NCBI RefSeq assembly: GCF_000017165.1
Contig: NC_009634.1
Location: forward strand, 758,249 to 822,248
DNA length: 64,000 nucleotides
DNA from: Methanococcus vannielii SB
GTDB lineage: Archaea > AGJL01 > Methanococci > Methanococcales > Methanococcaceae
Direction of reading: 5' to 3'
This document shows, one piece after another, positions 55,538-64,000 of the stretch. Each line of letters opens with the position of its first letter. Position 1 is the stretch's first letter. The notes below the pieces were generated by a model. The model had not been told where the DNA came from. It worked only from the letters and a program-made list of their open reading frames with translations, and searched no databases. A program made the position numbers and the translations under genes.

Positions 55538-55597
55538 AAATTAAAAATTTATAAAATAAACACAAACCTTAGAAAATCATCATATCGGGGTGAATAT

Positions 55598-58500
55598 ATG
55601 AAACAAGTCAAAGGAGTTAATTTTAGAGAACTCGATAAAAATATAAAGAATTATTGGAAAGAAAATAACACCTATGAAAAAGTAAAATCGTTAAATGAAT
55701 ATGGGCCAGATTATTATTTTGTTGATGGCCCACCTTATTGTTCAGGTGCAATCCACCTTGGAACTGCATGGAATAAAATCATTAAAGATACTGTTTTAAG
55801 ATTTAAACGAATTCAAGGATATAATGTTCTCGATAAAGCTGGTTGGGATATGCACGGCCTTCCTATCGAAGTTAAAGTTGAAAATGAATTTAACATAGGT
55901 TCTAAAAAAGATATTGAAACTAAAATAGGTACACAAGTTTTTATTGATAAATGTAAAGAATTTGCACTAAATCACCTTTCAAACATGGAAAAACAGTTCA
56001 AAAATTTAGGGATATGGTTAGATTTTGAAAACGCATACATGCCAATTAAAAACGATTACATAGAAATGGGTTGGTGGACGCTTAAAAAAGCACATGAAAA
56101 GGATTTACTTACAAAAGATTTAAGGTCAGGATACTGGTGTCCACGATGTGAAACCTCACTTGCTGAACATGAAGTTAGGGGGGAATATAAAGAAGTACTT
56201 GACCCTTCAGTTTACGTCAAATTTAAATTAAAAGACAGCAACGAATTTATAACAATCTGGACAACGACGCCTTGGACGCTTCCTTCAAACATGCTCGTTT
56301 GTATTAATCCGGAATTTGATTACGCTTATGTTAATGTTGAATTTAACGGTAAAAATGAAACTTGGATTATTGCAGAAAAATTGGTTCCAGAAGTAATGAA
56401 AAAGGGCGAAAAGCAAAATCCGGATTTAAAGTTCCATATTTCTAAAACCGTTAAAGGTGAATCACTAATAGGTTTAAAGTACATTCACCCATTTTTAGAA
56501 GAAAATGAAAAACAGGGCGAATTTAGTTTATTAAAAAATGCTCATTCAATCGTTCCCGGAAACCACGTAACTCTTGAAGGCGGAACTGGACTCGTCCATA
56601 CTGCACCAGGATTTGGTGAAGACGATTTTAATGTTGGGAAAGAATATGGTATCCTTGCATATGCCCCTATTGACGATAACGGGAGATATATTGAAAGTAT
56701 TTGGAAAGGTTTATTTGTAAAGGAAATGGATAAACCAGTTATTGAAAGATTAATTGAGAAAAATCTTTTAATAAATTCTGGAAAAGTAAAACACACGTAT
56801 CCGCACTGCTGGAGATGTAAAACTCCCCTTTTATTTAGGGCAACTGAACAATGGTTCCTTTCAATTTCAAAAATAAAAGAAGGAATAATTGAACAAGGAA
56901 AAACAGTTGATTGGGTTCCCGACTGGGTTAAAACAAGATATGTAAATGGAGTAAGTTTTGTTGGAGACTGGAACATTTCAAGACAGAGATACTGGGGAAT
57001 TCCAATTCCAATCTGGACTTGTGACTGTTGCAAAAAGTATGAAGTAATTGGAGCTATTTCCGAATTAATAGATAAAGCCAATGAAAAGGACGTTGATTTA
57101 AGTGACCTTCATAAACCGACAGTTGATAAAATTACGCTAAAATGTTCATGTGGAGGCATAATGACTAGAACTCCTGACGTTTTGGACGTTTGGTATGATA
57201 GTGGTCTAGCACCTTATGCCTCAATTGGCTCAAAAGAACTTAAAAAGGCAGAATTTATTACTGAAGGGAACGATCAAGTAACAAAATGGTTCTATTCGCA
57301 GCATGCACTAAGTGCTGTTGTATTTAATGATACACCATACAAAAAGTGTATGATGCACGGTTTTACGCTTGATGAAACTGGAGAGAAAATGAGTAAATCA
57401 TTAGGAAACATTGTAAGTCCTGATGAAGTTACAGAAAAATATGGTGCAGATGTTTTAAGGTTCTACCTATTAAGTGCAAATAAAGCTTGGGAAGACCTTA
57501 GGTTTTCATATTCTGAAATGGATGAAGTAAGAAGCGCTTTAAACACGCTTTGGAATTCCTATGCATTTTCAACAAACTACATGGTACTAGATGAATTTAT
57601 TCCAAATAACGAATATTTCAAGCATTTAAAAGATGAAGACGCTTGGATTTTAAGTAGGGTAAATACGGTTTCAAAAGATGCAATTGAAGCTTTAGAAAAA
57701 CCCCATTTACACACATACACATGGATGATAAGGGATTTTATATTAAATGACCTTTCAAGATGGTATATTAAATTAATAAGGGATCGAACATGGATGGAAA
57801 AAAACGATGTTCAAAAGCTTTCTGCATACCAGACGCTTTACTACGTGATTATGAAGTTAATTATGATTATGTCTCCAGTAACACCCCATATTTCAGAAGA
57901 GATATACCAAAATTTAAAAACTGAAAATATGCCTGAAAGCGTTTTCATGAATAAATTAACCGTTGAAACAGAATTTATAAATTCTAAGCTTGAAGAAGAT
58001 ATTGAAATAGTAAGAGAAGTAGTTGATTCCATTTTAAAAGGAAGAGATAAGGTAAAATACACTTTAAGGTATCCTATTACAAAAATAACTCTTCCAGAAA
58101 ATATCAAAGAAACTGTTGAAAAATACGAATATTTGATAAAAGAACAGGGTAACGTAAAAAATATTGAATTAAAAGAATTTGAAGGAAATGTTACAGTAAA
58201 ACCAAATTTTAAGGAACTTGGAAAAATATTTAGAAGCAACGTTCCAAAAGTGGTTAGTGCAATAAATTCAGTAAATCCAAAAGAATTAAAAGAAAATTTA
58301 AAATCTGGAGAAATTGATATTTTAGGATTTACTATAAAGCCCGAATATGTTGAATTTAAAGTAGATATTCCTGAAAATATTGTTGGAATCGAATTTTCAA
58401 AAGGAAACGTTTACATGAATATAGATATGAACTGTGAAGTAATCATGGATGGGCTTAAAAGAGAAGTTATTCGAAGAATCCAGTCAATGAGAAAGGACAT

Positions 58501-58699
58501 GGATTTAGATATTAACGATAGAATTAACATAAGATTAGAAGGAATAGAATTTAGTGAAGAATCAATTTTCCACATTGCAAATGAGGTTAGAGGAAACTTT
58601 GTTAAAAATTTAAAATCAGAATACTCCCAAAATTGGAATATAAAAACTCCTAATGAAGAAAATTACGATATTTCGATTGAAATTGAAAAAATAAAATAA
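55598..58699 (+). CDS. ileS: Isoleucyl-tRNA synthetase
   Basis: Class I aminoacyl-tRNA synthetase, 1033 aa. The catalytic HIGH variant lies in PPYCSGAIHLGTAWNK near residue 46 and KMSKS in GEKMSKSLGN near 592. The editing (CP1) domain is between about 190 and 400, with WTTTPWTLPSN near 210 and GTGLVHTAPGFGEDD near 327. Zinc-binding CPRCETSLAEHE and HCWRCKTPLLF occur near 181 and 401. The C-terminal 200 residues match archaeal/eukaryotic IleRS. GGGGTGA precedes the ATG. The stop lies inside an ATAAA microsatellite. Confidence 0.97.
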   Translation: MKQVKGVNFRELDKNIKNYWKENNTYEKVKSLNEYGPDYYFVDGPPYCSGAIHLGTAWNKIIKDTVLRFKRIQGYNVLDKAGWDMHGLPIEVKVENEFNIGSKKDIETKIGTQVFIDKCKEFALNHLSNMEKQFKNLGIWLDFENAYMPIKNDYIEMGWWTLKKAHEKDLLTKDLRSGYWCPRCETSLAEHEVRGEYKEVLDPSVYVKFKLKDSNEFITIWTTTPWTLPSNMLVCINPEFDYAYVNVEFNGKNETWIIAEKLVPEVMKKGEKQNPDLKFHISKTVKGESLIGLKYIHPFLEENEKQGEFSLLKNAHSIVPGNHVTLEGGTGLVHTAPGFGEDDFNVGKEYGILAYAPIDDNGRYIESIWKGLFVKEMDKPVIERLIEKNLLINSGKVKHTYPHCWRCKTPLLFRATEQWFLSISKIKEGIIEQGKTVDWVPDWVKTRYVNGVSFVGDWNISRQRYWGIPIPIWTCDCCKKYEVIGAISELIDKANEKDVDLSDLHKPTVDKITLKCSCGGIMTRTPDVLDVWYDSGLAPYASIGSKELKKAEFITEGNDQVTKWFYSQHALSAVVFNDTPYKKCMMHGFTLDETGEKMSKSLGNIVSPDEVTEKYGADVLRFYLLSANKAWEDLRFSYSEMDEVRSALNTLWNSYAFSTNYMVLDEFIPNNEYFKHLKDEDAWILSRVNTVSKDAIEALEKPHLHTYTWMIRDFILNDLSRWYIKLIRDRTWMEKNDVQKLSAYQTLYYVIMKLIMIMSPVTPHISEEIYQNLKTENMPESVFMNKLTVETEFINSKLEEDIEIVREVVDSILKGRDKVKYTLRYPITKITLPENIKETVEKYEYLIKEQGNVKNIELKEFEGNVTVKPNFKELGKIFRSNVPKVVSAINSVNPKELKENLKSGEIDILGFTIKPEYVEFKVDIPENIVGIEFSKGNVYMNIDMNCEVIMDGLKREVIRRIQSMRKDMDLDINDRINIRLEGIEFSEESIFHIANEVRGNFVKNLKSEYSQNWNIKTPNEENYDISIEIEKIK

Positions 58700-58715
58700 A
58701 ATAAAATAAAATAAA
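58691..58715 (+). repeat. ATAAA x5 microsatellite over the ileS stop
   Basis: Five perfect ATAAA units run across the stop codon (58697-58699) of ileS and into the short intergenic space. A change of unit number could alter the final residues or the stop. Confidence 0.85.
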
Positions 58716-58740
58716 AAAATACATAACTTATTCTATTTTT

Positions 58741-59580
58741 TTACTGATAATTTAAGTAATAACTTTGAACATCTATGGCGTTTTTTGCATCGATTGGAAG
58801 TTCGATATTTTGAACTTTATTTATATCCTTAAAACTTAAAAAATACGTGTAATCAAAAGGAATACTTGATTCATCAGTCCCCTTAATTCTTACTGCAGTT
58901 TTGAGAATATATCCATTCGATTTATCAACATAATATGCGACATCAGCTACATCATATTTAACTACGTCCTCATTTCCAGCAATATTAGTTGCGGCCACGT
59001 TAGTATTTAGATAGTTTTTTACATTCATTTTTAGTTTATAGCACCTTATACCATTTACAGTTTCTTCACCAACTAACTCAAATTCACCGTTTTTAAGGCC
59101 ATATAATCCTTCATCGTATTTTGACATCATGTCATAATCTTCTTCAAAACTAGATTCCTCTGAAGGTATTTTCATCCAATTAGTTTCTCCACCACTTTTC
59201 GCTCCAAGGTAAACTGAATCTTCAAAATAATACGTTTCTAAAGACCCTGCTTCTGAAAACATTGTAATATAGGCTTTTTTATTTCTTGTATCGACTTTTC
59301 CAGAAATTTTAATTTCTGAAAGTTCATTATCGTATATCGATTCAACATTGTAGTCAAAGGCATAGCTCCATATTTCATTTTGAGATTTTATTAATTCCCT
59401 TATTTCAGAATTTTCATTAGAATACGTGTTAAAAGACTCTTGAAAGTCCATACTATTCCCTAAATCCTGAATTGAATCGTAATCCAATTCAAAATCGTCA
59501 ATATTTATACATCCGCATAAAAAAGCTACAACAGATAGTAAAAATACTATCTTTATCATAAAAAACTTTTTACAAATCAT
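58741..59580 (-). CDS. Putative lipoprotein of unknown function
   Basis: 279-aa exported protein. Residues 1-23 are a signal sequence (FFMIKIVFLLSVVAFLCGC) ending in a lipobox-like LCGC, so Cys23 is the probable lipid anchor. The mature part is acidic and soluble, with segments IRELIKSQNEIWSYAFDYN, MMSKYDEGLYGLKNGEFELVGEETVNGIRCYKL and a C-terminal LSFKDINKVQNIELP. The layout resembles LolA/LppX-like outer-surface lipoprotein folds, but I do not recognise the family with confidence. GGGGGAAAA precedes the ATG. It is followed on the minus strand upstream by the SpoIIM-like gene. Confidence 0.75.
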   Translation of the reverse strand: MICKKFFMIKIVFLLSVVAFLCGCINIDDFELDYDSIQDLGNSMDFQESFNTYSNENSEIRELIKSQNEIWSYAFDYNVESIYDNELSEIKISGKVDTRNKKAYITMFSEAGSLETYYFEDSVYLGAKSGGETNWMKIPSEESSFEEDYDMMSKYDEGLYGLKNGEFELVGEETVNGIRCYKLKMNVKNYLNTNVAATNIAGNEDVVKYDVADVAYYVDKSNGYILKTAVRIKGTDESSIPFDYTYFLSFKDINKVQNIELPIDAKNAIDVQSYYLNYQ

Positions 59581-59687
59581 TTTTCCCCCATATTATCCTT
59601 TTATTTGAATACATATAAAATCAAGAGTATATTAACATTTTTAAAATAGATTGTCTAAAATATGTTAAAATTAAAGATAAAAAGTAT

Positions 59688-60425
59688 CTATAAAATTATT
59701 GATTTTAAAATACTATAATATACGTTAAAAAATGTTTCAAGAATGGGTAGATTATTTTCTTTTGCATAATTTAATATTAACCAGTCAAGTGTTTCGGTAA
59801 ACCCTGAAATCAATATAAGTAAAGGTACGAGAATAAGTTTAATTAGGAATAAAATCTTTTTTTTGTTATCCCATGATTCAAACGGTTTTGAAATAGGAAG
59901 TTTATAAAGAGTATATTCAATTCCCAAAACTATTGAAAGTGAAAAGCCAGCATATTCAAAAATTCCATGGGGAATTACGGCTAAAAGATCTGAAAATGGT
60001 ATATTTACCCCTAAAACTCCAGTAAGTGGATTTATAACTACAATTACGTAAAAAAGCAGTATTGAATTAAAATAATCATTGAGTGTAGACTTTCCCTTTG
60101 AAATATCTTTCTTATAAAGGTATGAAAGAATTGAAAATGCTAAAAATATAGTTATGCATGCAAGGTAGTTACTTAAAAAATAAGAAATCCCTATTGAATA
60201 GTAGTTAATCCCCATTTGTGAAGAAACTGCACTTGAAATTGCTTCATATTTTACAACCGTAATTTTTCCAGCTGTTTCAACATTAAAAAGAGGTTTTAGC
60301 AATTTTGATACCGTTAAAGTTCCAAATAATCCCATCCAAGATAAAAAATAAGTTATAATAAATTTATTTGTAAAATTTAATGTTAAAAAACGTCCAAAAT
60401 GTTTTTTTAAAAATTCAAAGCTCAA
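59688..60425 (-). CDS. SpoIIM-like (DUF95) integral membrane protein
   Basis: 245-aa protein with about six membrane helices. The hallmark is VIPHGIFEYAGFSLS near residue 160, matching the PHGIxE motif of the stage II sporulation protein M / DUF95 family. In archaea the family has no role in sporulation and its function is unknown. The start is placed at a TTG (60425) after GGGGATGGAATT; a longer frame begins at 60452. It is upstream of the lipoprotein in the same direction with a 107-base gap (59581-59687) that is AT-rich and empty. Confidence 0.8.
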   Translation of the reverse strand: MSFEFLKKHFGRFLTLNFTNKFIITYFLSWMGLFGTLTVSKLLKPLFNVETAGKITVVKYEAISSAVSSQMGINYYSIGISYFLSNYLACITIFLAFSILSYLYKKDISKGKSTLNDYFNSILLFYVIVVINPLTGVLGVNIPFSDLLAVIPHGIFEYAGFSLSIVLGIEYTLYKLPISKPFESWDNKKKILFLIKLILVPLLILISGFTETLDWLILNYAKENNLPILETFFNVYYSILKSIIL

Positions 60426-60505
60426 AATTCCATCCCCTAAATAAAATATCAAAAATTTTTATGTTTTTAAAATATATTTAGTTTATGATTATTATATTAT
60501 TTAAT

Positions 60506-60530
60506 TAAATTAAATTAAATTAAATTAAAT
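60506..60530 (+). repeat. TAAAT x5 microsatellite
   Basis: Five perfect TAAAT units in the 152-base divergent gap (60426-60577) between the SpoIIM-like and cfbB genes. The unit is a rotation of that at 58691-58715 read on the other strand only loosely, so the two arose separately. Confidence 0.8.
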
Positions 60531-60577
60531 TATTAAACAATATCTAAAGACATTCTAAAAAAAAGTTAAGTGAAAAC

Positions 60578-61921
60578 ATGAAACGAGTCGTCATTGCAGG
60601 AACTTCATCAATGGTGGGAAAAACAACAATTTCAACAGGAATAATGAATGCACTATCTAAAAAAAATAACGTGCAGCCCTATAAAGTAGGGCCGGACTAT
60701 ATAGACCCCACATATCACACGAAAGCTACTGAAAACACATCAAGAAACCTAGATTCTTTTTTTATGGATGAAACCCAGATAAGGTCGTTATTTAAAAGAC
60801 ATTCCCAAAATAAAGATATAAGCATTATAGAAGGTGTTAGGGGATTATTTGAAGGCATATCCCCATATAATGACGTTGGAAGCACTGCATCGGTTGCAAA
60901 AACGATTGATTCGCCAATAATCTTATTAATGGATGCAAGAAGTCTGACTAGAAGTGCAGCTGCAATAATAAAAGGATTCAAATCGTTTGATTCTGAATTA
61001 AACATTAAGGGAGTAATTTTTAATAAAATTAGAGGGGATGGACATCTTAATAAACTAAAAGAAGCGGTAAAGTATTATGATGGCGAAATAGAAATAGTCG
61101 GTGCAATAAAAAGGGATGAAAATTTAGCAGTTGCAGAAAGGCATCTTGGATTAGTTCCAACGCCTGAAAAAACTGAAGAATTAGGTAAACAGATTGAATT
61201 TTGGGGCGATACCGTTTTAGAATGCCTTGATATCGATAAAATAATTGAAATTAGTGACGTAGATTTTGAAATTCCAGTAGACAATAAAAATAAAGATGAA
61301 ACCCTGTGGAAAGTAGATAAAAATAGTTCAAAAATTGCAATTGCTTTTGATGAGTCATTTAACTTTTATTATCACGATAATTTTGATGCATTAAAAGAAA
61401 ATGGGGCCAAATTGGAGTTTTTTAGCCCGATACACGACTTTGAAATTCCTAACTGTGACATCCTATACCTTGGGGGAGGCTATCCTGAAATATTTTCAAA
61501 AGAACTTTCTAAAAATACCTCAATGATTGAATCAATTAGGAATTTTGATGGAAAGATATATGGGGAATGTGGGGGACTTATGTACCTTACAAATTCAATT
61601 AATGGGGTAGATATGTTAAAATTAATCAATGCCGACTCAATAATGACTAAAAACGTTCAAGGTTTAAGCTATGTAATTGGTTCATTTAAAAAAGACTGTA
61701 TCATTGGAAAAGAAAAAGAAACTTTTAAGGCACATGAATTCCACTATTCCAAACTTATAAATATTAATGAAAATGATTTTTCATATGAAATAAATAGGGG
61801 TACCGGAATTATTGACAAACTAGATGGAATATCTATAAAAGATGGCAGAATCGTTGGAGGATATGCTCACCAACATGCCGTTGGAAATCCTTATTTTGCC
61901 TCATGCCTTTCAAAACTATAA
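60578..61921 (+). CDS. cfbB: Ni-sirohydrochlorin / cobyrinate a,c-diamide synthase
   Basis: 447-aa amidotransferase of the CbiA family. In methanogens CfbB amidates Ni-sirohydrochlorin on the route to coenzyme F430, and the same enzyme may act on cobyrinate for B12. N-terminal ATPase P-loop [16 protein letters not shown] at residues 8-23; [12 protein letters not shown] near 38; glutaminase cysteine in [14 protein letters not shown] near 331; HEFHYSK near 388 and [11 protein letters not shown] near 432. The ATG follows AAGTGAAAAC. It overlaps in expression with dacZ, which starts 12 bases later. Confidence 0.9.
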   Translation: MKRVVIAGTSSMVGKTTISTGIMNALSKKNNVQPYKVGPDYIDPTYHTKATENTSRNLDSFFMDETQIRSLFKRHSQNKDISIIEGVRGLFEGISPYNDVGSTASVAKTIDSPIILLMDARSLTRSAAAIIKGFKSFDSELNIKGVIFNKIRGDGHLNKLKEAVKYYDGEIEIVGAIKRDENLAVAERHLGLVPTPEKTEELGKQIEFWGDTVLECLDIDKIIEISDVDFEIPVDNKNKDETLWKVDKNSSKIAIAFDESFNFYYHDNFDALKENGAKLEFFSPIHDFEIPNCDILYLGGGYPEIFSKELSKNTSMIESIRNFDGKIYGECGGLMYLTNSINGVDMLKLINADSIMTKNVQGLSYVIGSFKKDCIIGKEKETFKAHEFHYSKLININENDFSYEINRGTGIIDKLDGISIKDGRIVGGYAHQHAVGNPYFASCLSKL

Positions 61922-61932
61922 ATGGTGCACTG

Positions 61933-62865
61933 ATGGAAAAAGCTAAATTCCTAATAAAACACGGCTTTAATCTGGCTTTGGAAATAAATGCGGATGTACT
62001 CTTAATATTTACTGAAACAGGTAAAACTTACGACTATTATCGTGAACAAGAAGCTGTTCATAGGCGAGCTAGGAAACGAAAAGCATTAAATGATTTTAAA
62101 AATATTAAGGTAGTTGTAACTACGCCAAATGAGGAAACATTTCTAAGATTAAAAAACGAGCCAAAAATAATACCTATTTTGATGGCATATCGGAATAATG
62201 ACCGATCCTCCATGATAAAACAAGCGGTAACAACGCTATTTACAAATAATATCGTTAAAAAAGGAGATGTTGTAGTATCAATCCTTGGAATTCCAAAATT
62301 AACAGGCGGAACGGATACTATCTCCATTTTTGAAGTAAATGATTATCCTCAAATTTTAAAATTCTATGAATTCATATCGGGAATCGAAAAAACTAAAGGA
62401 AAAGTCATAAATGAAGTTTTAAACATTTGTATGGAACTTGCAGTTGAAGGGCGAGAAGGAACTCCTGTTGGTACTATTTTTATAATAGGGGATAGTGAAA
62501 AAGTGCTTAAAATGTCCTCACAACTGATTTTGAATCCGTTTGAAGGCCACAATTCAATTATATTTGATAAGCATGTTAAAGGAACGATAAAAGAACTTTC
62601 AACTATTGACGGGGCGTTTGTAATTAGCGAAAAGGGGGAAGTTTTATGTGCGGGGCGTTATATTAGTTGTAGTGGTGGAAATATTGAATTACCATTGGGG
62701 CTTGGAGCTAGGCATCATGCTGCTGCAACAATTTCACGGTATACTGGAGCAATTGCAATAACCGTTTCTGAAAGCGGAGGAATTATTAGAATATTTAAAA
62801 ATGGGGAAATATTATCTGAAATAAAGCCTAAAAAGATAACTAATGATTCCGAATACTCTTATTAG
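61933..62865 (+). CDS. dacZ: Archaeal diadenylate cyclase DacZ (c-di-AMP synthase)
   Basis: 310-aa enzyme that joins two ATP into c-di-AMP, a second messenger controlling osmolytes and K+. The DAC domain occupies the C-terminal half: DGAFVISEKGEVLCAGRYI near residue 228 carries the DGA motif, and GLGARHHAAATISRYTGAIAITVSES near 257 carries the nucleotide motif, here R-H-H instead of the R-H-R seen in bacterial DisA/CdaA. The N-terminal half is an archaeal-specific domain. The ATG at 61933 with GGTGCACTG upstream is preferred to 61903, which overlaps cfbB. From memory dacZ and aksD are also neighbours in M. jannaschii. Confidence 0.9.
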   Translation: MEKAKFLIKHGFNLALEINADVLLIFTETGKTYDYYREQEAVHRRARKRKALNDFKNIKVVVTTPNEETFLRLKNEPKIIPILMAYRNNDRSSMIKQAVTTLFTNNIVKKGDVVVSILGIPKLTGGTDTISIFEVNDYPQILKFYEFISGIEKTKGKVINEVLNICMELAVEGREGTPVGTIFIIGDSEKVLKMSSQLILNPFEGHNSIIFDKHVKGTIKELSTIDGAFVISEKGEVLCAGRYISCSGGNIELPLGLGARHHAAATISRYTGAIAITVSESGGIIRIFKNGEILSEIKPKKITNDSEYSY

Positions 62866-62967
62866 TATTTAAAGATTATGACATTATGAATAAATAAAAT
62901 GTAAGAATAGAATAAAATAACATTCAATACTATTTTAAAGATGTTATTTATCTTATGGTGAGAATTT

Positions 62968-64000
62968 ATGACACTTGCTGAAGCAATTCTTTCAAAAAAA
63001 CTTGGAAAAAATGTATATGCTAAAGATAGCGTTGAAATAGACGTCGACCTTGCAATGACCCATGATGGAACTACGCCATTGACTGTAAAAGCTTTCGAAG
63101 AAATTTCAGACAGGGTTTTTGATAATAAAAAAATAGTAATAGTTTTTGACCATAATATTCCAGCAAATACGTCAAAAGCAGCAAATATGCAGATTATAAC
63201 AAGAGACTTCATTAAAAAACACGACATTAAAAACTACTATCTTGATGGAGAAGGAATATGTCATCAAATACTTCCTGAAAAAGGCCATGTAAAGCCAAAC
63301 ATGGTAATCGTTGGTGCAGATAGCCATACCTGTACCCATGGGGCATTTGGGGCTTTTGCAACGGGTTTTGGTGCAAGCGACATGGGTTACGTTTATGCTA
63401 CTGGAAAAACATGGTTTAGAGTTCCTGAAACAATACGGGTGAATGTTACTGGTAAAAACGAAAATATTTCCGGAAAGGACATTGTTTTAAAAACCTGTAA
63501 AGAAGTTGGAAGAAGTGGTGCAACATATATGGCATTGGAATACGGAGGAAGTGCTGTAAAAGCCCTAAACATGGATGAAAGAATGGTTTTATGCAATATG
63601 GCAATTGAAATGGGCGGAAAAGTTGGATTAATTGAAGCAGACCATACAACTTACGATTACCTTAAAAATGCAGGCGTTTCCAATCAAGAAATAGCCGAAT
63701 TACAAAGAAACAAAATTTCAATTACTGAAAATGAAGAAACATACTTTAAAACTGTTGAATTTGATATAACTGACATGGAAGAACAAGTTGCATGCCCACA
63801 TCATCCCGATAATGTAAAAGGTATTTCTGAGGTTTTAGGTACTCCTATTGACCAAATATTTATCGGTTCTTGTACAAATGGGCATATAGGCGACCTTAGA
63901 ATTGCTGCAAAAATTTTAAAAGGAAAATCCATAAATAAAAATACAAGGCTTATAGTAATTCCTGCATCTAAATCGATACTTAAACAGGCCCTAAATGAAG
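62968..64000 (+). CDS. aksD: Homoaconitase large subunit AksD (3' end outside window)
   Basis: Aconitase-family large subunit; the first 344 residues are present and the C-terminus lies outside the window. Cluster and active-site features: FDHNIPANTS near residue 59, GADSHTCTHGAFGAFATGFGASDMG near 115 (first cluster Cys), and IGSCTNGHIGDLR near 300 (second cluster Cys). The family includes isopropylmalate isomerase (LeuC) and homoaconitase of 2-oxosuberate synthesis for coenzyme B. The dacZ neighbour and M. jannaschii order favour homoaconitase. ATG follows ATGGTGAGAATTT. The 102-base gap before it is AT-rich. Confidence 0.86.
   Translation, partial: MTLAEAILSKKLGKNVYAKDSVEIDVDLAMTHDGTTPLTVKAFEEISDRVFDNKKIVIVFDHNIPANTSKAANMQIITRDFIKKHDIKNYYLDGEGICHQILPEKGHVKPNMVIVGADSHTCTHGAFGAFATGFGASDMGYVYATGKTWFRVPETIRVNVTGKNENISGKDIVLKTCKEVGRSGATYMALEYGGSAVKALNMDERMVLCNMAIEMGGKVGLIEADHTTYDYLKNAGVSNQEIAELQRNKISITENEETYFKTVEFDITDMEEQVACPHHPDNVKGISEVLGTPIDQIFIGSCTNGHIGDLRIAAKILKGKSINKNTRLIVIPASKSILKQALNE

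Noticed and set aside
55598-58699. Intein or insertion in IleS
   Set aside because: At 1033 aa, with motifs in normal order and spacing, the length matches archaeal IleRS.

Overview
The window is about 64 kb of a very AT-rich archaeal chromosome. It reads as a methanogen of the genus Methanococcus, closest in gene content to M. maripaludis. The reasons are archaeal information-processing genes (Sec61-beta, SecY, Spt5, aEF-1beta, Top6A, TFS, prefoldin), methanogen-only genes (Eha hydrogenase, MfnE, CfbB, homoaconitase AksD, 2-phosphoglycerate kinase), TTTATATA-type promoters, and GGTGA ribosome binding sites a few bases before most starts. The species is inferred from memory of gene order and was not searched.

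Layout. (1) 1-6600: a partial aminotransferase, an unusual non-coding stretch holding a 100-bp inverted-repeat element, then Smc, an M20 metallohydrolase and the methanofuran kinase MfnE. (2) 6600-16400: a zinc ribbon, aEF-1beta, a small unknown gene, and a ribosomal cluster from L22 to L15 that also carries translation factor SUI1/aIF1 and the RNase P subunit Rpp29. (3) 16600-24430: SecY, a divergent N-glycosylation pair (AglH-like and AglB), Trm56, dCTP deaminase/dUTPase, a UPF0210 protein and Sec61-beta. (4) 24480-31010, nearly all on the minus strand: TFS, a TrkH-type K+ transporter, 2-phosphoglycerate kinase, PurA, L11, Spt5, SecE and FtsZ. (5) 31250-40530: Top6A, a secreted CAP/SCP-domain protein with tandem repeats, phosphoglycerate mutase, Taw1, a MobB-like GTPase, an ArsR regulator, a DRG GTPase, methionine aminopeptidase, the GMP synthetase glutaminase subunit and a ZPR1 zinc-finger protein. 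(6) 40729-52049: an HTH regulator followed by the complete energy-converting hydrogenase Eha operon, from the membrane subunits through the small and large hydrogenase subunits to three polyferredoxins with 18 predicted cubane motifs, a CBS protein and a small winged-helix-like protein. An MrpE-like EhbA subunit lies just beyond on the other strand. (7) 52551-58700: prefoldin alpha, tRNA-Val(TAC), a TmcAL-like nucleotidyltransferase, the protein-only RNase P (HARP), a DUF356 protein and IleS. (8) 58740-64000: a lipoprotein, a SpoIIM-like membrane protein, CfbB, the c-di-AMP cyclase DacZ and a partial homoaconitase AksD.

Most of this is ordinary, well-conserved core genome. I see no CRISPR array, prophage, transposase gene or clear pseudogene. 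The best leads are: the tRNA-themed block with HARP beside a TmcAL-like protein and DUF356, in a genome that also encodes Rpp29; perfect palindromes placed on promoters (Eha regulator, Sec61-beta, ArsR); a possible tiny transcription unit at 37197-37279; the 100-bp inverted-repeat element upstream of smc; and a perfect 9 x 15-bp coding repeat in the secreted CAP protein.

Starts were chosen from ribosome-binding-site spacing. Many open frames extend upstream only because the GGTGA motif contains a GTG. Several genes appear to start at TTG (secY, secE, ftsZ, ehaJ, taw1, HARP, SpoIIM-like).
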